Position numbers and translations under genes: made by a program
The notes under the pieces: generated by a model
Database searches by the model: none
Told to the model about the DNA's origin: nothing
The model's input: only the letters and a program-made list of their open reading frames with translations
In this document: positions 52,149 to 60,505 of the stretch, piece by piece
Layout: every line of letters begins with the position of its first letter
Numbering within the stretch: position 1 is the first letter of the stretch
From: an uncultured Eubacteriales bacterium
GTDB taxonomy: Bacteria > Bacillota > Clostridia > Oscillospirales > Acutalibacteraceae
NCBI GenBank assembly: GCA_905198155.1
Contig: CAJKBQ010000018.1
Coordinates: 1 to 64,000 of the forward strand
Length of the DNA: 64,000 bases
Reading direction: 5' to 3'

Positions 52149-53042
52149 TTATTTTTGCGGCGCCCGCTCGTCCCCGACAAAGAATACCGCTACGGTTCCG
52201 GGACCGCAATGGGAAGCGATAATCGTGCCGATGTCACAAATGCGGATGTCGCCCGATATAAGCGGGAACCGTGCCCGAACGGCGTCGCGCGTTTTTTCGG
52301 CGTCTTCGAGGCAGTTGGAATGGCAGATGAAGCATTTGCCCGTGTAGCCGCGGCCGCCTTCGGCGTGGGCTTCCATCGTATCGACCGTGGTTTTGACGGC
52401 GTTCGCTTTGCCGCGCACTTTGCCGTACGCAATGATCCGGCCGCCGTCGTCCAGCCGCATAATGGGGCAGATGTTGAGGATGGTGGCCAGCATCGCGGTG
52501 GGGCCGGACATCCGGCCGCTGCGGCGGTAAAAATCGAGCCGGGTGGCGTAAAACTGGTGATGAATCCGCTGCCGGTGCGCCATCACCCAGTCGATCACTT
52601 CGTCCATCGATCGGCCGGCGTCGCGCAAATCGGCGGCGTAATCGACCAGCAGCCCATATCCGGACGAGCTGCACAGCGAATCGATCACTTCCAGCCGGCG
52701 GTTCGGGTAGCGCTGCCGCAGCGTCTGCGCGGCCTGCACTGCGTTTTGAACTGACTGCGTCATCCCGGACCCGAACGCGATGTGCAGCAGATCGCCCTTT
52801 TGCAGCTGCGCTTCAAAAAACGATTCGTAGTCAAATTCGTTGAGCTGCGACGTGGACGGCATTTTGCCGTCGTCCAAAAATTGATAGAACCGCGGCAGCG
52901 CCGCCGGGTCGCGCAGCATATCGTCGGGATACGGCTGCCCGTCGATGCTGTATTCGTAAAACAGCACCGGGATGTCCCGCGAATTTACATACGAAAACGG
53001 CAGATCCACCGTTGATTCGCACGACAGTGTAAACGTACTCAT
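52149..53042 (-). CDS. DegV family protein (fatty-acid-binding type)
   Basis: A 297-residue cytoplasmic two-domain protein. Family features: the early STVDLP (Ser/Thr ligand-binding loop), PSTSQ, the GSGMTQSVQNA loop and DSLCSSSGYGLLV. DegV/FakB proteins bind fatty acids and, with FakA, present them for phosphorylation; no fakA is nearby. AAAGGAGCGG precedes the ATG. It is divergent from a TetR regulator, which may control it. Confidence 0.93.
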   Translation of the reverse strand: MSTFTLSCESTVDLPFSYVNSRDIPVLFYEYSIDGQPYPDDMLRDPAALPRFYQFLDDGKMPSTSQLNEFDYESFFEAQLQKGDLLHIAFGSGMTQSVQNAVQAAQTLRQRYPNRRLEVIDSLCSSSGYGLLVDYAADLRDAGRSMDEVIDWVMAHRQRIHHQFYATRLDFYRRSGRMSGPTAMLATILNICPIMRLDDGGRIIAYGKVRGKANAVKTTVDTMEAHAEGGRGYTGKCFICHSNCLEDAEKTRDAVRARFPLISGDIRICDIGTIIASHCGPGTVAVFFVGDERAPQK

Positions 53043-53078
53043 TTTCCCCGCTCCTTTGCCCGTCGCGCCGGATTTTGT

Positions 53079-53107
53079 TTGACGGACGGCTTATCATGTG
53101 TTATAAT
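53079..53107 (+). promoter_or_regulatory. Promoter of the TetR-type regulator
   Basis: TTGACG (53079-53084), 17 bases, TATAAT (53102-53107); near-consensus. Confidence 0.85.
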
Positions 53108-53111
53108 AACA
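53099..53111. promoter_or_regulatory. Palindrome TGTTATAATAACA, possible TetR-type operator
   Basis: A perfect 6-base inverted repeat around one central base exactly covers the -10 box of the regulator gene promoter. It is a good candidate for autoregulation. Confidence 0.55.
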
Positions 53112-53191
53112 TACAAGCCGTGCGATTGCAAATATACATCGCGGGGAAGTGGACGATATTAATACAAATCCGGAAAGGTGTATGAAAAACT

Positions 53192-53770
53192 ATGGAGGAC
53201 AAACGCATTATCAAAACGCGCCGGAACATCAAATCGACGATGATCCGGATCCTGCAAACGAAGCCGTTTGAAAAGATCACCGTGTCCGAGCTGTGCCGCG
53301 AAGGGCAGATCAGCCGGATCACGTTCTACACCTATTACGACGACAAATACGCGCTGATCGACGAGATGGTCGCGGACTACATCCGCGAGGCCGACGCGGA
53401 TTATCACGCGCTCCAACAGCAGAATAACCCCACCGGCGACGGCCCCAAAGGGTACCAAAACCTGCTGGACTGCATCCTGAACCTGTATGCCCGGAATCTG
53501 CCGTTCTTTTCGCACACGGCGCCGGAGGAAAACCCGTACCTGTTTTCCGTCTTTTTCAATCACATTTTCGCCAGCGTGGACGACTATCTGCAGCGCCACC
53601 CGAACCCGGCGACGCCGTACCCCACGCGGGAGATTGCGTCGCTGCTGTGCAACGGGCTGTGGGGCGTGATTACCACCTGTCAGTCGGAAGGACTCCCGCA
53701 AACGGCGCTTCGGATGCGCGTTCATGCGGTATACCGGGCGATTTTGTCGTCGGCTCTGTTTCGGTCATAA
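53192..53770 (+). CDS. TetR/AcrR family transcriptional regulator
   Basis: A 192-residue regulator. The N-terminal HTH is TKPFEKITVSELCREGQISRITFYTYYDDKYALIDEM, followed by a helical ligand domain. No efflux or target gene is adjacent except the divergent degV. Its 3' end overlaps the end of the convergent histidine kinase gene by about 100 bases. AAAGGTG is upstream of the ATG. Confidence 0.9.
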   Translation: MEDKRIIKTRRNIKSTMIRILQTKPFEKITVSELCREGQISRITFYTYYDDKYALIDEMVADYIREADADYHALQQQNNPTGDGPKGYQNLLDCILNLYARNLPFFSHTAPEENPYLFSVFFNHIFASVDDYLQRHPNPATPYPTREIASLLCNGLWGVITTCQSEGLPQTALRMRVHAVYRAILSSALFRS

Positions 53771-55583
53771 GCGGCACTTCGATGTGCGCGACGGTGTGGC
53801 GCGCTTCGTCGTGCCGGAATTCCAGGCTCGCGCCCTCGCCGTACGTCATCCGCAGCCGGGTGTACACGTTGCGGATGCCGATGGATTTGGACTGCGTGGG
53901 ATCCTCTTCGCTTTGCAGGATGCGGTTGATCGCGTCCACATCGGCATCGACGCCGTTGTCCCACACTTCGACCCACAACCGTCCCGCACTCAGCCCGCCG
54001 GTGATCCGGATATTCACGTCGTTTTTGCGGAAATCGACGCCGTGCAGGATGGCGTTTTCAACCAGCGGCTGCAAAATCATCTTCGGGACGCAGACCTGCT
54101 GCGCATCGGGCGACACCGAATACTGCACCGCCAGCGCGCCGCGGTAGCAGCAATGCTCGATCCGCTCGTACGCGCGCAGCAGCCGAATTTCTTCGCTCAG
54201 CGGTACCAGCTTATCGGTTTCCTTCGTGTTGTATCGCATCAGGTTCGTCAGATCGCTGAGCACTTCGGCGATATCGTCCTGGCGGCGGAGCAGCGCCAGG
54301 CACGCGGCCGAATTCAGCGTGTTGTACACAAAGTGCGGGTTGATCTGCGCTTGAAGCGCGTGCAGCTCGGCGACTTTTTTGCGCTCAGACTCGGTGATGG
54401 CGGTTTGGATGGTGTCTTTGAGCTGCTGCATCAGCCGGTTGAACGCGTCGTACAGCGTGCCGATTTCGTCGTTGCCGACGTTCGCGCAGGCGATGGTATC
54501 GAGCGTACCGCGCGCCATGTGGTTGCTCAGGCGGCGGAGCGGCGTGGTCACGCGGCGCGCCACCAGGAACGACGCGATCAGCGTCATCGCCAGCACAATC
54601 ATCGACACCAGCAGCGTAATCCGCAGCGCGTTGACGGTCAGCGCCTGCAGGTCGGCCAGCGGGACAATCGTTACCAGCATCAGCCGGTTGTCCAGCATCG
54701 TTTTTTGAATGCGGCACGTCCGGCCCATGTAGCTTTGCTCCGACGCGCCTTCTTCGGGCAGCGCACGGACGGTTTCGGCGTCCAGATATTCCGCGCCGGA
54801 CGTCGCATAGATCACCGCGCCGTCCGGGTCGGTGAGCAGGACTTTGCCGTCCTTCGTCATCGTGCTGACCTGGATCCGGTCGGATACCCACGAAATGTCG
54901 AACCGCAGCGCCAGCACGCCCAGCTGGTACTGCTTGAGCTGACCGCCTTCCAGCATATTGCACGTGATTGCCCGCGCCATGCACAGATATCCGGGGTCGT
55001 CCGGCTGCACGAACCAATACTCTTCACCGTCGCGGCGGACGGTTTCGCGGTACCACGCCTCGTTTTCCACCGACTTCGCGCTGTACAGCCCGCACCCGCT
55101 GTCGGACAGCTTTTGGTGCTTGTTCAGGTAGCGCGACACGGTGAATTCCGTTGCGACGAACAGTTTGTTGACGTAGGCTCCGCCGTCGTGGCCAAAGCAG
55201 GAGTAGAAGTTGCTGTTGAACGTCGTCGTGTTCTGCACGATATCGTTCACCAGCGCGCGCAGCGTTTCATTATTTTCGCCGGGCGCGTCGTACATAATCA
55301 TCTCTTTGATCGGCGTCATGCTGCCGTTGGCGGGCACCACATAGATTTCTTCGTTGCTCCCGATCAGCTCGCTGGCGACGCGGATGCGGTCGATGAGCGT
55401 GTTGAGCTTTTGACAGCTGCTTTCGGTGCTGACGTTGACGGAATCCTGCACGGACGCGTCGGTGATTTGGCGCATAAACAGGAACAGCACCGTCGCCAGA
55501 ATGACCACGGCCATCAGCACGCCAAATGCCAGCGCAAAAAAGATTTTTGCCAGGATTCCCACACGGTATTGCGATTGTTTCAT
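53670..55583 (-). CDS. Sensor histidine kinase, YesM-like (importer 3)
   Basis: A 637-residue membrane kinase with an N-terminal helix (12-36), a large extracellular sensor region, a second helix (LLVSMIVLAMTLIASFLVA), a HAMP-type segment, LHALQAQINPHFVYNTLN with H417 and an ATPase domain (LVENAILHG, VWDNGVD, SIGIRNVYTRLRM). The C-terminal 25 residues or so extend beyond the usual end and overlap the tetR-type gene on the other strand. AAAGGCAGG is upstream of the ATG. It pairs with the regulator gene 36 bases upstream. Confidence 0.93.
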   Translation of the reverse strand: MKQSQYRVGILAKIFFALAFGVLMAVVILATVLFLFMRQITDASVQDSVNVSTESSCQKLNTLIDRIRVASELIGSNEEIYVVPANGSMTPIKEMIMYDAPGENNETLRALVNDIVQNTTTFNSNFYSCFGHDGGAYVNKLFVATEFTVSRYLNKHQKLSDSGCGLYSAKSVENEAWYRETVRRDGEEYWFVQPDDPGYLCMARAITCNMLEGGQLKQYQLGVLALRFDISWVSDRIQVSTMTKDGKVLLTDPDGAVIYATSGAEYLDAETVRALPEEGASEQSYMGRTCRIQKTMLDNRLMLVTIVPLADLQALTVNALRITLLVSMIVLAMTLIASFLVARRVTTPLRRLSNHMARGTLDTIACANVGNDEIGTLYDAFNRLMQQLKDTIQTAITESERKKVAELHALQAQINPHFVYNTLNSAACLALLRRQDDIAEVLSDLTNLMRYNTKETDKLVPLSEEIRLLRAYERIEHCCYRGALAVQYSVSPDAQQVCVPKMILQPLVENAILHGVDFRKNDVNIRITGGLSAGRLWVEVWDNGVDADVDAINRILQSEEDPTQSKSIGIRNVYTRLRMTYGEGASLEFRHDEARHTVAHIEVPLMTETEPTTKSPGIPHERASEAPFAGVLPTDRW

Positions 55584-55619
55584 GAAAGCAGCCTGCCTTT
55601 CGGGAGATGGAATGCGCGC

Positions 55620-56642
55620 TTACGGCTCGCGGTTGTAGCGGCGGCGGTAGTCCGACGGCGAAATCTTCATCTTATTGCGGAACGCTTTGGTGAAGTAGTT
55701 GCCGTTGGCGTAGCCGCACTGCTCGGCGATGTCGGCAATGGGCACGCGCGTGGTGCGCAGCATCTCGCAAGCGCGGTCGATGCGCTTGGCGGCGATGTAG
55801 TCCACCAGGTTTTTGTTCATATGCTCGCTGAAAATCCGCCCCAAATACCCCGACGTCACGTCCATTGTGATGGCCAGCTGCGAGATGTTGAAATCCGGCT
55901 CCGCATAGTGCGCGTCGATCAGCCGTTTGGCGCGGCGAACCACATCGGGCAGCGCCGGATCGGCGCGGAACAGGTCCTCAAACTCGCGCTGCACATATTC
56001 CACGCGCCGGCGCACGGTGGGAATTTCCATGATCCGGCTTTGCTCGGTGCAGTAGCCGGTGAATTCTTTGGACGACATCATCGTGGCGCGCAGCTGCATC
56101 ATAAACAGGCACAGGTTCGTCACCTGCACCGGCAGCTCGTCGGCGCATTCCATCATCGTTTCAAACGCATCGGCCAGGCCGTCCAGGCTGCGGGCATCGA
56201 TGGCATTGCGCAGCCGGGCGATGGTTTCGGGGGAAGTCAGTTCGTTGGCGCGCTGCGTGTGCGCGCGCTGGAGTGCGATGGCGTGCGCGATGTCGGTCAG
56301 CTTTTGGAGTGCGTCGCGCGTGATCGGCTTCAATATATAGTCGCGGACGTTGTATTGCAGCGCCGTCTGCGCCACGGAAAAGTCCTCGTACGCGCTGAGG
56401 AACACGATCTCCGTTTCGGCGGAGCGCTTGCGGATTTCGCGGCACAGCGTGTCCCCGTCCATCACGGGCATTTTCAGGTCGGTGATCACCAGGTCGGGGT
56501 CGCGCCGCGCGAATTGTTCGAGCGCCTCGGCGCCGTCGTGGCAGAGGATGGGCGGCGCATATCCGATGGACGCCCAGTCGATCAGCCGGGTGATACATTC
56601 GCACACGTTGCGGTCGTCGTCGGCGATGATTACGGTTCGCAT
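55620..56642 (-). CDS. Response regulator with AraC-type DNA-binding domain, YesN-like (importer 3)
   Basis: A 340-residue regulator: receiver with TVIIADDDRNV, D55 in LVITDLKMPVMDG and SAYEDFSVA, and a C-terminal double HTH (ISQLAITMDVTSGYLGRIF and IADIAEQCGYANGNYFTKAF). AAGGAGG precedes the ATG (56642) by 13 bases and a GTG (56645) by 10. It lies after importer 3 genes on the same strand with its own promoter. Confidence 0.93.
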   Translation of the reverse strand: MRTVIIADDDRNVCECITRLIDWASIGYAPPILCHDGAEALEQFARRDPDLVITDLKMPVMDGDTLCREIRKRSAETEIVFLSAYEDFSVAQTALQYNVRDYILKPITRDALQKLTDIAHAIALQRAHTQRANELTSPETIARLRNAIDARSLDGLADAFETMMECADELPVQVTNLCLFMMQLRATMMSSKEFTGYCTEQSRIMEIPTVRRRVEYVQREFEDLFRADPALPDVVRRAKRLIDAHYAEPDFNISQLAITMDVTSGYLGRIFSEHMNKNLVDYIAAKRIDRACEMLRTTRVPIADIAEQCGYANGNYFTKAFRNKMKISPSDYRRRYNREP

Positions 56643-56687
56643 CACGGACAGTGCACCTCCTTTCTCCGGATTCCGATTTCCGGTACT

Positions 56688-56716
56688 ATTATCTCATATT
56701 TTGCGGCATTTTGCAA
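56688..56716 (-). promoter_or_regulatory. Promoter of the importer 3 YesN/YesM pair
   Basis: Minus-strand TTGCAA (56716-56711), 17 bases, GATAAT (56693-56688). Confidence 0.7.
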
Positions 56717-56811
56717 GTCCGAATTTATGCCAATACACTGCGGAAAATGGGACCGCCGCGCAGCGGTGATCCCATTTGATATTCAGCGTATGAATTTGTG
56801 CGTGCTTAGGC

Positions 56812-58350
56812 TTATTTGCCAACTTCTTTCAGCCACGCATCGTACTGCGACTGCATTTCGGCAATGACCTTCTCGATGCCGGCTTTTTTCAGTTCAGTGC
56901 GGTACTCTTCGAGTTTGTCTTCCGCTTTGTAGAAGCCGTAGTTCAGGTAGGCGCCGTACTGTTCGGCCACGTTGTCCACAGCCGCCATTTCGGCTTTCAC
57001 CGCGGTGGTGTCGGCACGGAAGCCCATCGAACGGTACGCGGTCGCGCTCTTGTTGGCTTCGATGTACTGTTCTTTCTTGTCCTTCTCTTCGGTGGTCGCC
57101 AGCGTCGGGGTCAGGTAGGAGCAGCATTTCCACACGGCGTTGTCCCAGCCTTTGTTTTCGGACACTTCGACCAGACCGTCCGCGTTGTACTTGAAGTCCA
57201 CGCCTTCCTGGCCGTACACATACATATCCGCCAGTTTGGTGTCGGTGTTCAGCAGTTCCAGGTAACGCAGGCAGGCGTCAGCTTTCTTGCTCTTCGCCGC
57301 AATCGCGTAGTCGGAACCAGTCGCGATACCGCTGTTCTGGTAGTTGCCGGTCAGCGGGATGGCGTACACTTCGGTGTTATAGCGCATGGAAGCGTTGTTC
57401 TCGTTGTCCGGAACGGTTGTCCAATGCTCCGTCGCGTAGTCGCCTTTTTTCAGGTAGTCGGTCAGGATGTTCGCCACATAGTCTTTCGTTGCAGCTTCTT
57501 CCGGAATCAGACCGTCTTTGTTCAGCTGATACACGGTATTCAGGAACTGCTCGTATTCGTCCGTCAGGCGGTAGTCGTTCACCTTGTCCGTCTTGTTGTC
57601 AACATAGTACGAACCGGTAATGTTTTCCCACTGACCCGGCTTGATGCACTGCGCATTCCACAAACCCAGCTCGCCGAAGCCGATGGTAACGCCGCACACT
57701 TCTTTGGCCGCTTTCACATACGGTGCAATTTTTTCAAGGTCGAGCACGCCGTTGATTTTGATCGTTTTGAAGTCGATGCCTTTTTCGGCCTTCACTTTGT
57801 CAGCGACCGCTTTCGGTGTCAGGTACGAATAGCCGAGGAACGCCTCTTTGTAGTTCGGGATCAGGTAGCGGCGGCCGCCGAATTCGGCAGACGTCCAGAT
57901 TTCTTCCGGCATGACCGCCAGCAGCTTCGGATAGTTCGGCAGCAGGTCGGTGATGTCCATCACCGCTTTGCTCTGGATCAGATCCTGCTGACCCTGCCAG
58001 GACGCCAGGAACATCATGTCGATGTCCGCATCCGACGCGAGATCCATGCTCAGCTTATTTTTATAGTCCGTGGACAGGATCGTGTTCATCGTCACGGTGA
58101 CACCGATCTTCTCTTTGGAATACTCGTTCATCGCCGCAACCACGTTTTTCTCGTTGTTGCGCACCGCAGCCGCGTACACATACCATACGATGTCTACCAG
58201 CTCCTGCGGCTTCTGAGATTCCGTTTTGGAATCCGTCGTCTGCGACGGGGCAGGTGCAGTGCTGGACGCCGGGGTCTTGGCGCAGCCGGCGAAGATTCCG
58301 GCGAGCATCAATACCGCAAGCACCAGTGCCAAAATGCGTGTTTTCTTCAT
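56812..58350 (-). CDS. Extracellular solute-binding lipoprotein (importer 3)
   Basis: A 512-residue receptor. The signal peptide ends in FAGC, followed by AKTPASSTAPAPSQ, almost identical to the first and second receptor. The mature domain is of the large CUT1 receptor type (YAAAVRNNEKNVVAAMNEYSKE, MDITDLLPNYPKLLAVMPEEIW). AGGAGG is 10 bases before the ATG. It follows the second permease by 90 bases. Confidence 0.93.
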   Translation of the reverse strand: MKKTRILALVLAVLMLAGIFAGCAKTPASSTAPAPSQTTDSKTESQKPQELVDIVWYVYAAAVRNNEKNVVAAMNEYSKEKIGVTVTMNTILSTDYKNKLSMDLASDADIDMMFLASWQGQQDLIQSKAVMDITDLLPNYPKLLAVMPEEIWTSAEFGGRRYLIPNYKEAFLGYSYLTPKAVADKVKAEKGIDFKTIKINGVLDLEKIAPYVKAAKEVCGVTIGFGELGLWNAQCIKPGQWENITGSYYVDNKTDKVNDYRLTDEYEQFLNTVYQLNKDGLIPEEAATKDYVANILTDYLKKGDYATEHWTTVPDNENNASMRYNTEVYAIPLTGNYQNSGIATGSDYAIAAKSKKADACLRYLELLNTDTKLADMYVYGQEGVDFKYNADGLVEVSENKGWDNAVWKCCSYLTPTLATTEEKDKKEQYIEANKSATAYRSMGFRADTTAVKAEMAAVDNVAEQYGAYLNYGFYKAEDKLEEYRTELKKAGIEKVIAEMQSQYDAWLKEVGK

Positions 58351-58440
58351 TGTGCAAAATCCTCCTAAAAATTTAGAATGGTATATCCTGAGTTTTGCGG
58401 CGCAGCAAAGATGCATCAATTTGCCGCGGCCGCAAAAGAA

Positions 58441-59328
58441 TCAGCCTTTGACCGAGCCAACCGTCAAACCTTTGACGAAGTACTTCTGGAAGAACGGGTA
58501 CGCGACCATGATCGGCCCCAGCGCCACCAGCAGGATCGCCATCCGCCCGGTTTCGCGCGGCAGGTTTGCCGACAGCTCCGCGTATTCTTCCGGCGACATT
58601 TCGTTGGCGTTTTGCAGCAGGAAATCGACCGTTTTTTCGATCCGGATCAGCAGCAGCTGAAGCGGCGTTTTGCTCGGCGACGTGATGTACAGGAACGCCC
58701 GCTGCCAGTCGTTCCAGTAGCCGACCGCCAGCATGAACCCGACGGAGGCCAGCGCCGGCACCATCACCGGCAGGACAATTTGCAGATAGGTGCGGAACTC
58801 GCTTGCGCCGTCGATCGTCGCGGATTCAATCAGCGAATCCGGTACGTTCGTTTGGATGTACGTCCGCAGGATAATCACATACATTGTCGCGATGCCCGGC
58901 AGAATCAGCGATGCGATGGTGTCGCGCAGGTGGAACATCGACGTGTTGATAATGTACGAGCTGAGCTGACCGCCGGAAAACAGCATCGTGATCAGCATGA
59001 ACACCGACAGATATTTGCGCAGTGCGAAGCATTTGCGGCTGAGTGTGTATGCGAACATCGACATCACTGCCAGCCCGAACAGCGTACCGCCGACCGTGAC
59101 GAGGATCGTCACGCCGTATGACATAAGCAGCTGGTTGCCGAAGCTGCCGACGTATTGCCACGCTTTCAGCGACCATTCCACCGGGAAAAAGCTAAACCCT
59201 TTGGCTGAGATACTGGCGTCGCTGCTGAATGACACGATTACAACCAGCACCACCGGCAGCAGGCACGCCAACGCGTACACGCCCAGCAGGATGCCCAGCA
59301 CCCATTGACCGACTCCGGCCTTCTTCAT
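58441..59328 (-). CDS. Carbohydrate ABC transporter permease, YtcP type (importer 3)
   Basis: A 295-residue permease with six predicted helices, the IESATIDGASEFRTYLQIVLP ATPase contact segment and C-terminal GSVKG. GAAGGGGTG precedes the ATG. Next to the LplB-type gene with a 24-base spacer. Confidence 0.93.
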   Translation of the reverse strand: MKKAGVGQWVLGILLGVYALACLLPVVLVVIVSFSSDASISAKGFSFFPVEWSLKAWQYVGSFGNQLLMSYGVTILVTVGGTLFGLAVMSMFAYTLSRKCFALRKYLSVFMLITMLFSGGQLSSYIINTSMFHLRDTIASLILPGIATMYVIILRTYIQTNVPDSLIESATIDGASEFRTYLQIVLPVMVPALASVGFMLAVGYWNDWQRAFLYITSPSKTPLQLLLIRIEKTVDFLLQNANEMSPEEYAELSANLPRETGRMAILLVALGPIMVAYPFFQKYFVKGLTVGSVKG

Positions 59329-59352
59329 TGAACAAACACCCCTTCGTTTGAA

Positions 59353-60264
59353 TCAGAACAGTGCGTTTTCCGGTGCGAACCGGCGCACGATGCAGTTGGT
59401 GCCCACCACCATTACGGTCCCGATGACCGATTGATAGAACGTGGTGGCCGCCGTGGCGGAGTAGTCGGTTGCATTGGTAATCGCGTTCAGCACATAGCTG
59501 TCCAGCACCTGTGTGGTGGAATAGATTGCGCCCGAGTTGCGCGTCACCTGGTAGAACAGGCCGGTGTCGGAGTGCATCACGCTTCCCAGTCCCAGCAGCG
59601 TCATGATGACGATCATCGGAACCAGCATCGGCAGCGTCACATACCACATTTTCTGGCGGGCGTTTGCGCCGTCCAGGTCGGCCGCTTCGTACAGTGCCGG
59701 GTCAATGCCCGTCAGCACCGACAGATACAGCACTGAACCGTACCCGATGTTTTTCCATGTGTTGACGATCAGCAGGATTACCGGCCATTTTCCGGCCTCC
59801 ATGTAGAAGTTGATCGACTCGCCGCCCAGCGACATGATGATCCGGTTGACCAGACCCGTGTTGGCTTTGAGGCACGCGTACACCACGAACGACACCGCGA
59901 TGTAGGAGATGAACGTCGGCAGGATCATGCAGCTTTGGAACAGCTTGCCCAGCCGTTTGTTGACGAATTCGTTGATCCCGATCGCCAGCGCCACTTTACC
60001 GACGGTTCCCACGATGGTAAACATGATGTAGTACAAAATCGTGTTCCGCGTCAGCCGCCAGAACGTGTCGCCTACCAGGAAGATGTATCGGAAATTGTTC
60101 AGCCCGCACCACGGACTGTCGAACACCAGCTGATAGTCGAACGTCTTAAACGCCAGCACCAGTCCGCCCATCGGTATGTATGAAAACATAATCAGCAGCA
60201 CGACCGCCGGCAGTGCCATCAGCACCAGCGCCCGGTGCTTCCAAGTGTTTTTCAGTAATTCCAT
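59353..60264 (-). CDS. Carbohydrate ABC transporter permease, LplB type (importer 3)
   Basis: A 303-residue permease with LMALPAVVLLIMFSYIPMGG as first helix and EAADLDGANARQKMWYVTLP as contact segment. The ATG at 60264 is 8 bases from GGGGTG; a GTG at 60273 is also in frame. First gene of the importer 3 operon. Confidence 0.92.
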   Translation of the reverse strand: MELLKNTWKHRALVLMALPAVVLLIMFSYIPMGGLVLAFKTFDYQLVFDSPWCGLNNFRYIFLVGDTFWRLTRNTILYYIMFTIVGTVGKVALAIGINEFVNKRLGKLFQSCMILPTFISYIAVSFVVYACLKANTGLVNRIIMSLGGESINFYMEAGKWPVILLIVNTWKNIGYGSVLYLSVLTGIDPALYEAADLDGANARQKMWYVTLPMLVPMIVIMTLLGLGSVMHSDTGLFYQVTRNSGAIYSTTQVLDSYVLNAITNATDYSATAATTFYQSVIGTVMVVGTNCIVRRFAPENALF

Positions 60265-60315
60265 CTTACGCACCCCAACCTAAATCAAAAAAATCACTTG
60301 CGGTTTACAATAGTT

Positions 60316-60344
60316 ATTATAGCTAATAACAGTCCATATTTCAA
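60316..60344 (-). promoter_or_regulatory. Promoter of importer operon 3
   Basis: Minus-strand TTGAAA (60344-60339), 17 bases, TATAAT (60321-60316). Confidence 0.85.
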
Positions 60345-60428
60345 TGGTAATTTTTCTGGTTTGATAGCAATAATTTGATCTTTGGCGGTTTTTTTTAGGC
60401 TTTTTTCGCGGATTCCGCGTTTTCACGC

Positions 60429-60461
60429 AAAAAAACACCGACTGGGCGGGGCAGTCGGTGG
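60429..60461 (-). terminator. Terminator of the YhaN-like gene
   Basis: Minus-strand CACCGACTG / CAGTCGGTG followed by TTTTTTT, about 45 bases past the stop codon. Confidence 0.92.
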
Positions 60462-60505
60462 GGGTGGGGATGTGGATTTTTAGAATTTCCTTTCGAAAAC
60501 TCATA

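Noticed and set aside
53724..56867. A plus-strand open frame of over 1000 codons opposite the kinase and regulator genes
   Set aside because: It spans two well-supported minus-strand genes and the gap, with Arg/His-rich shadow composition and no recognisable domain.
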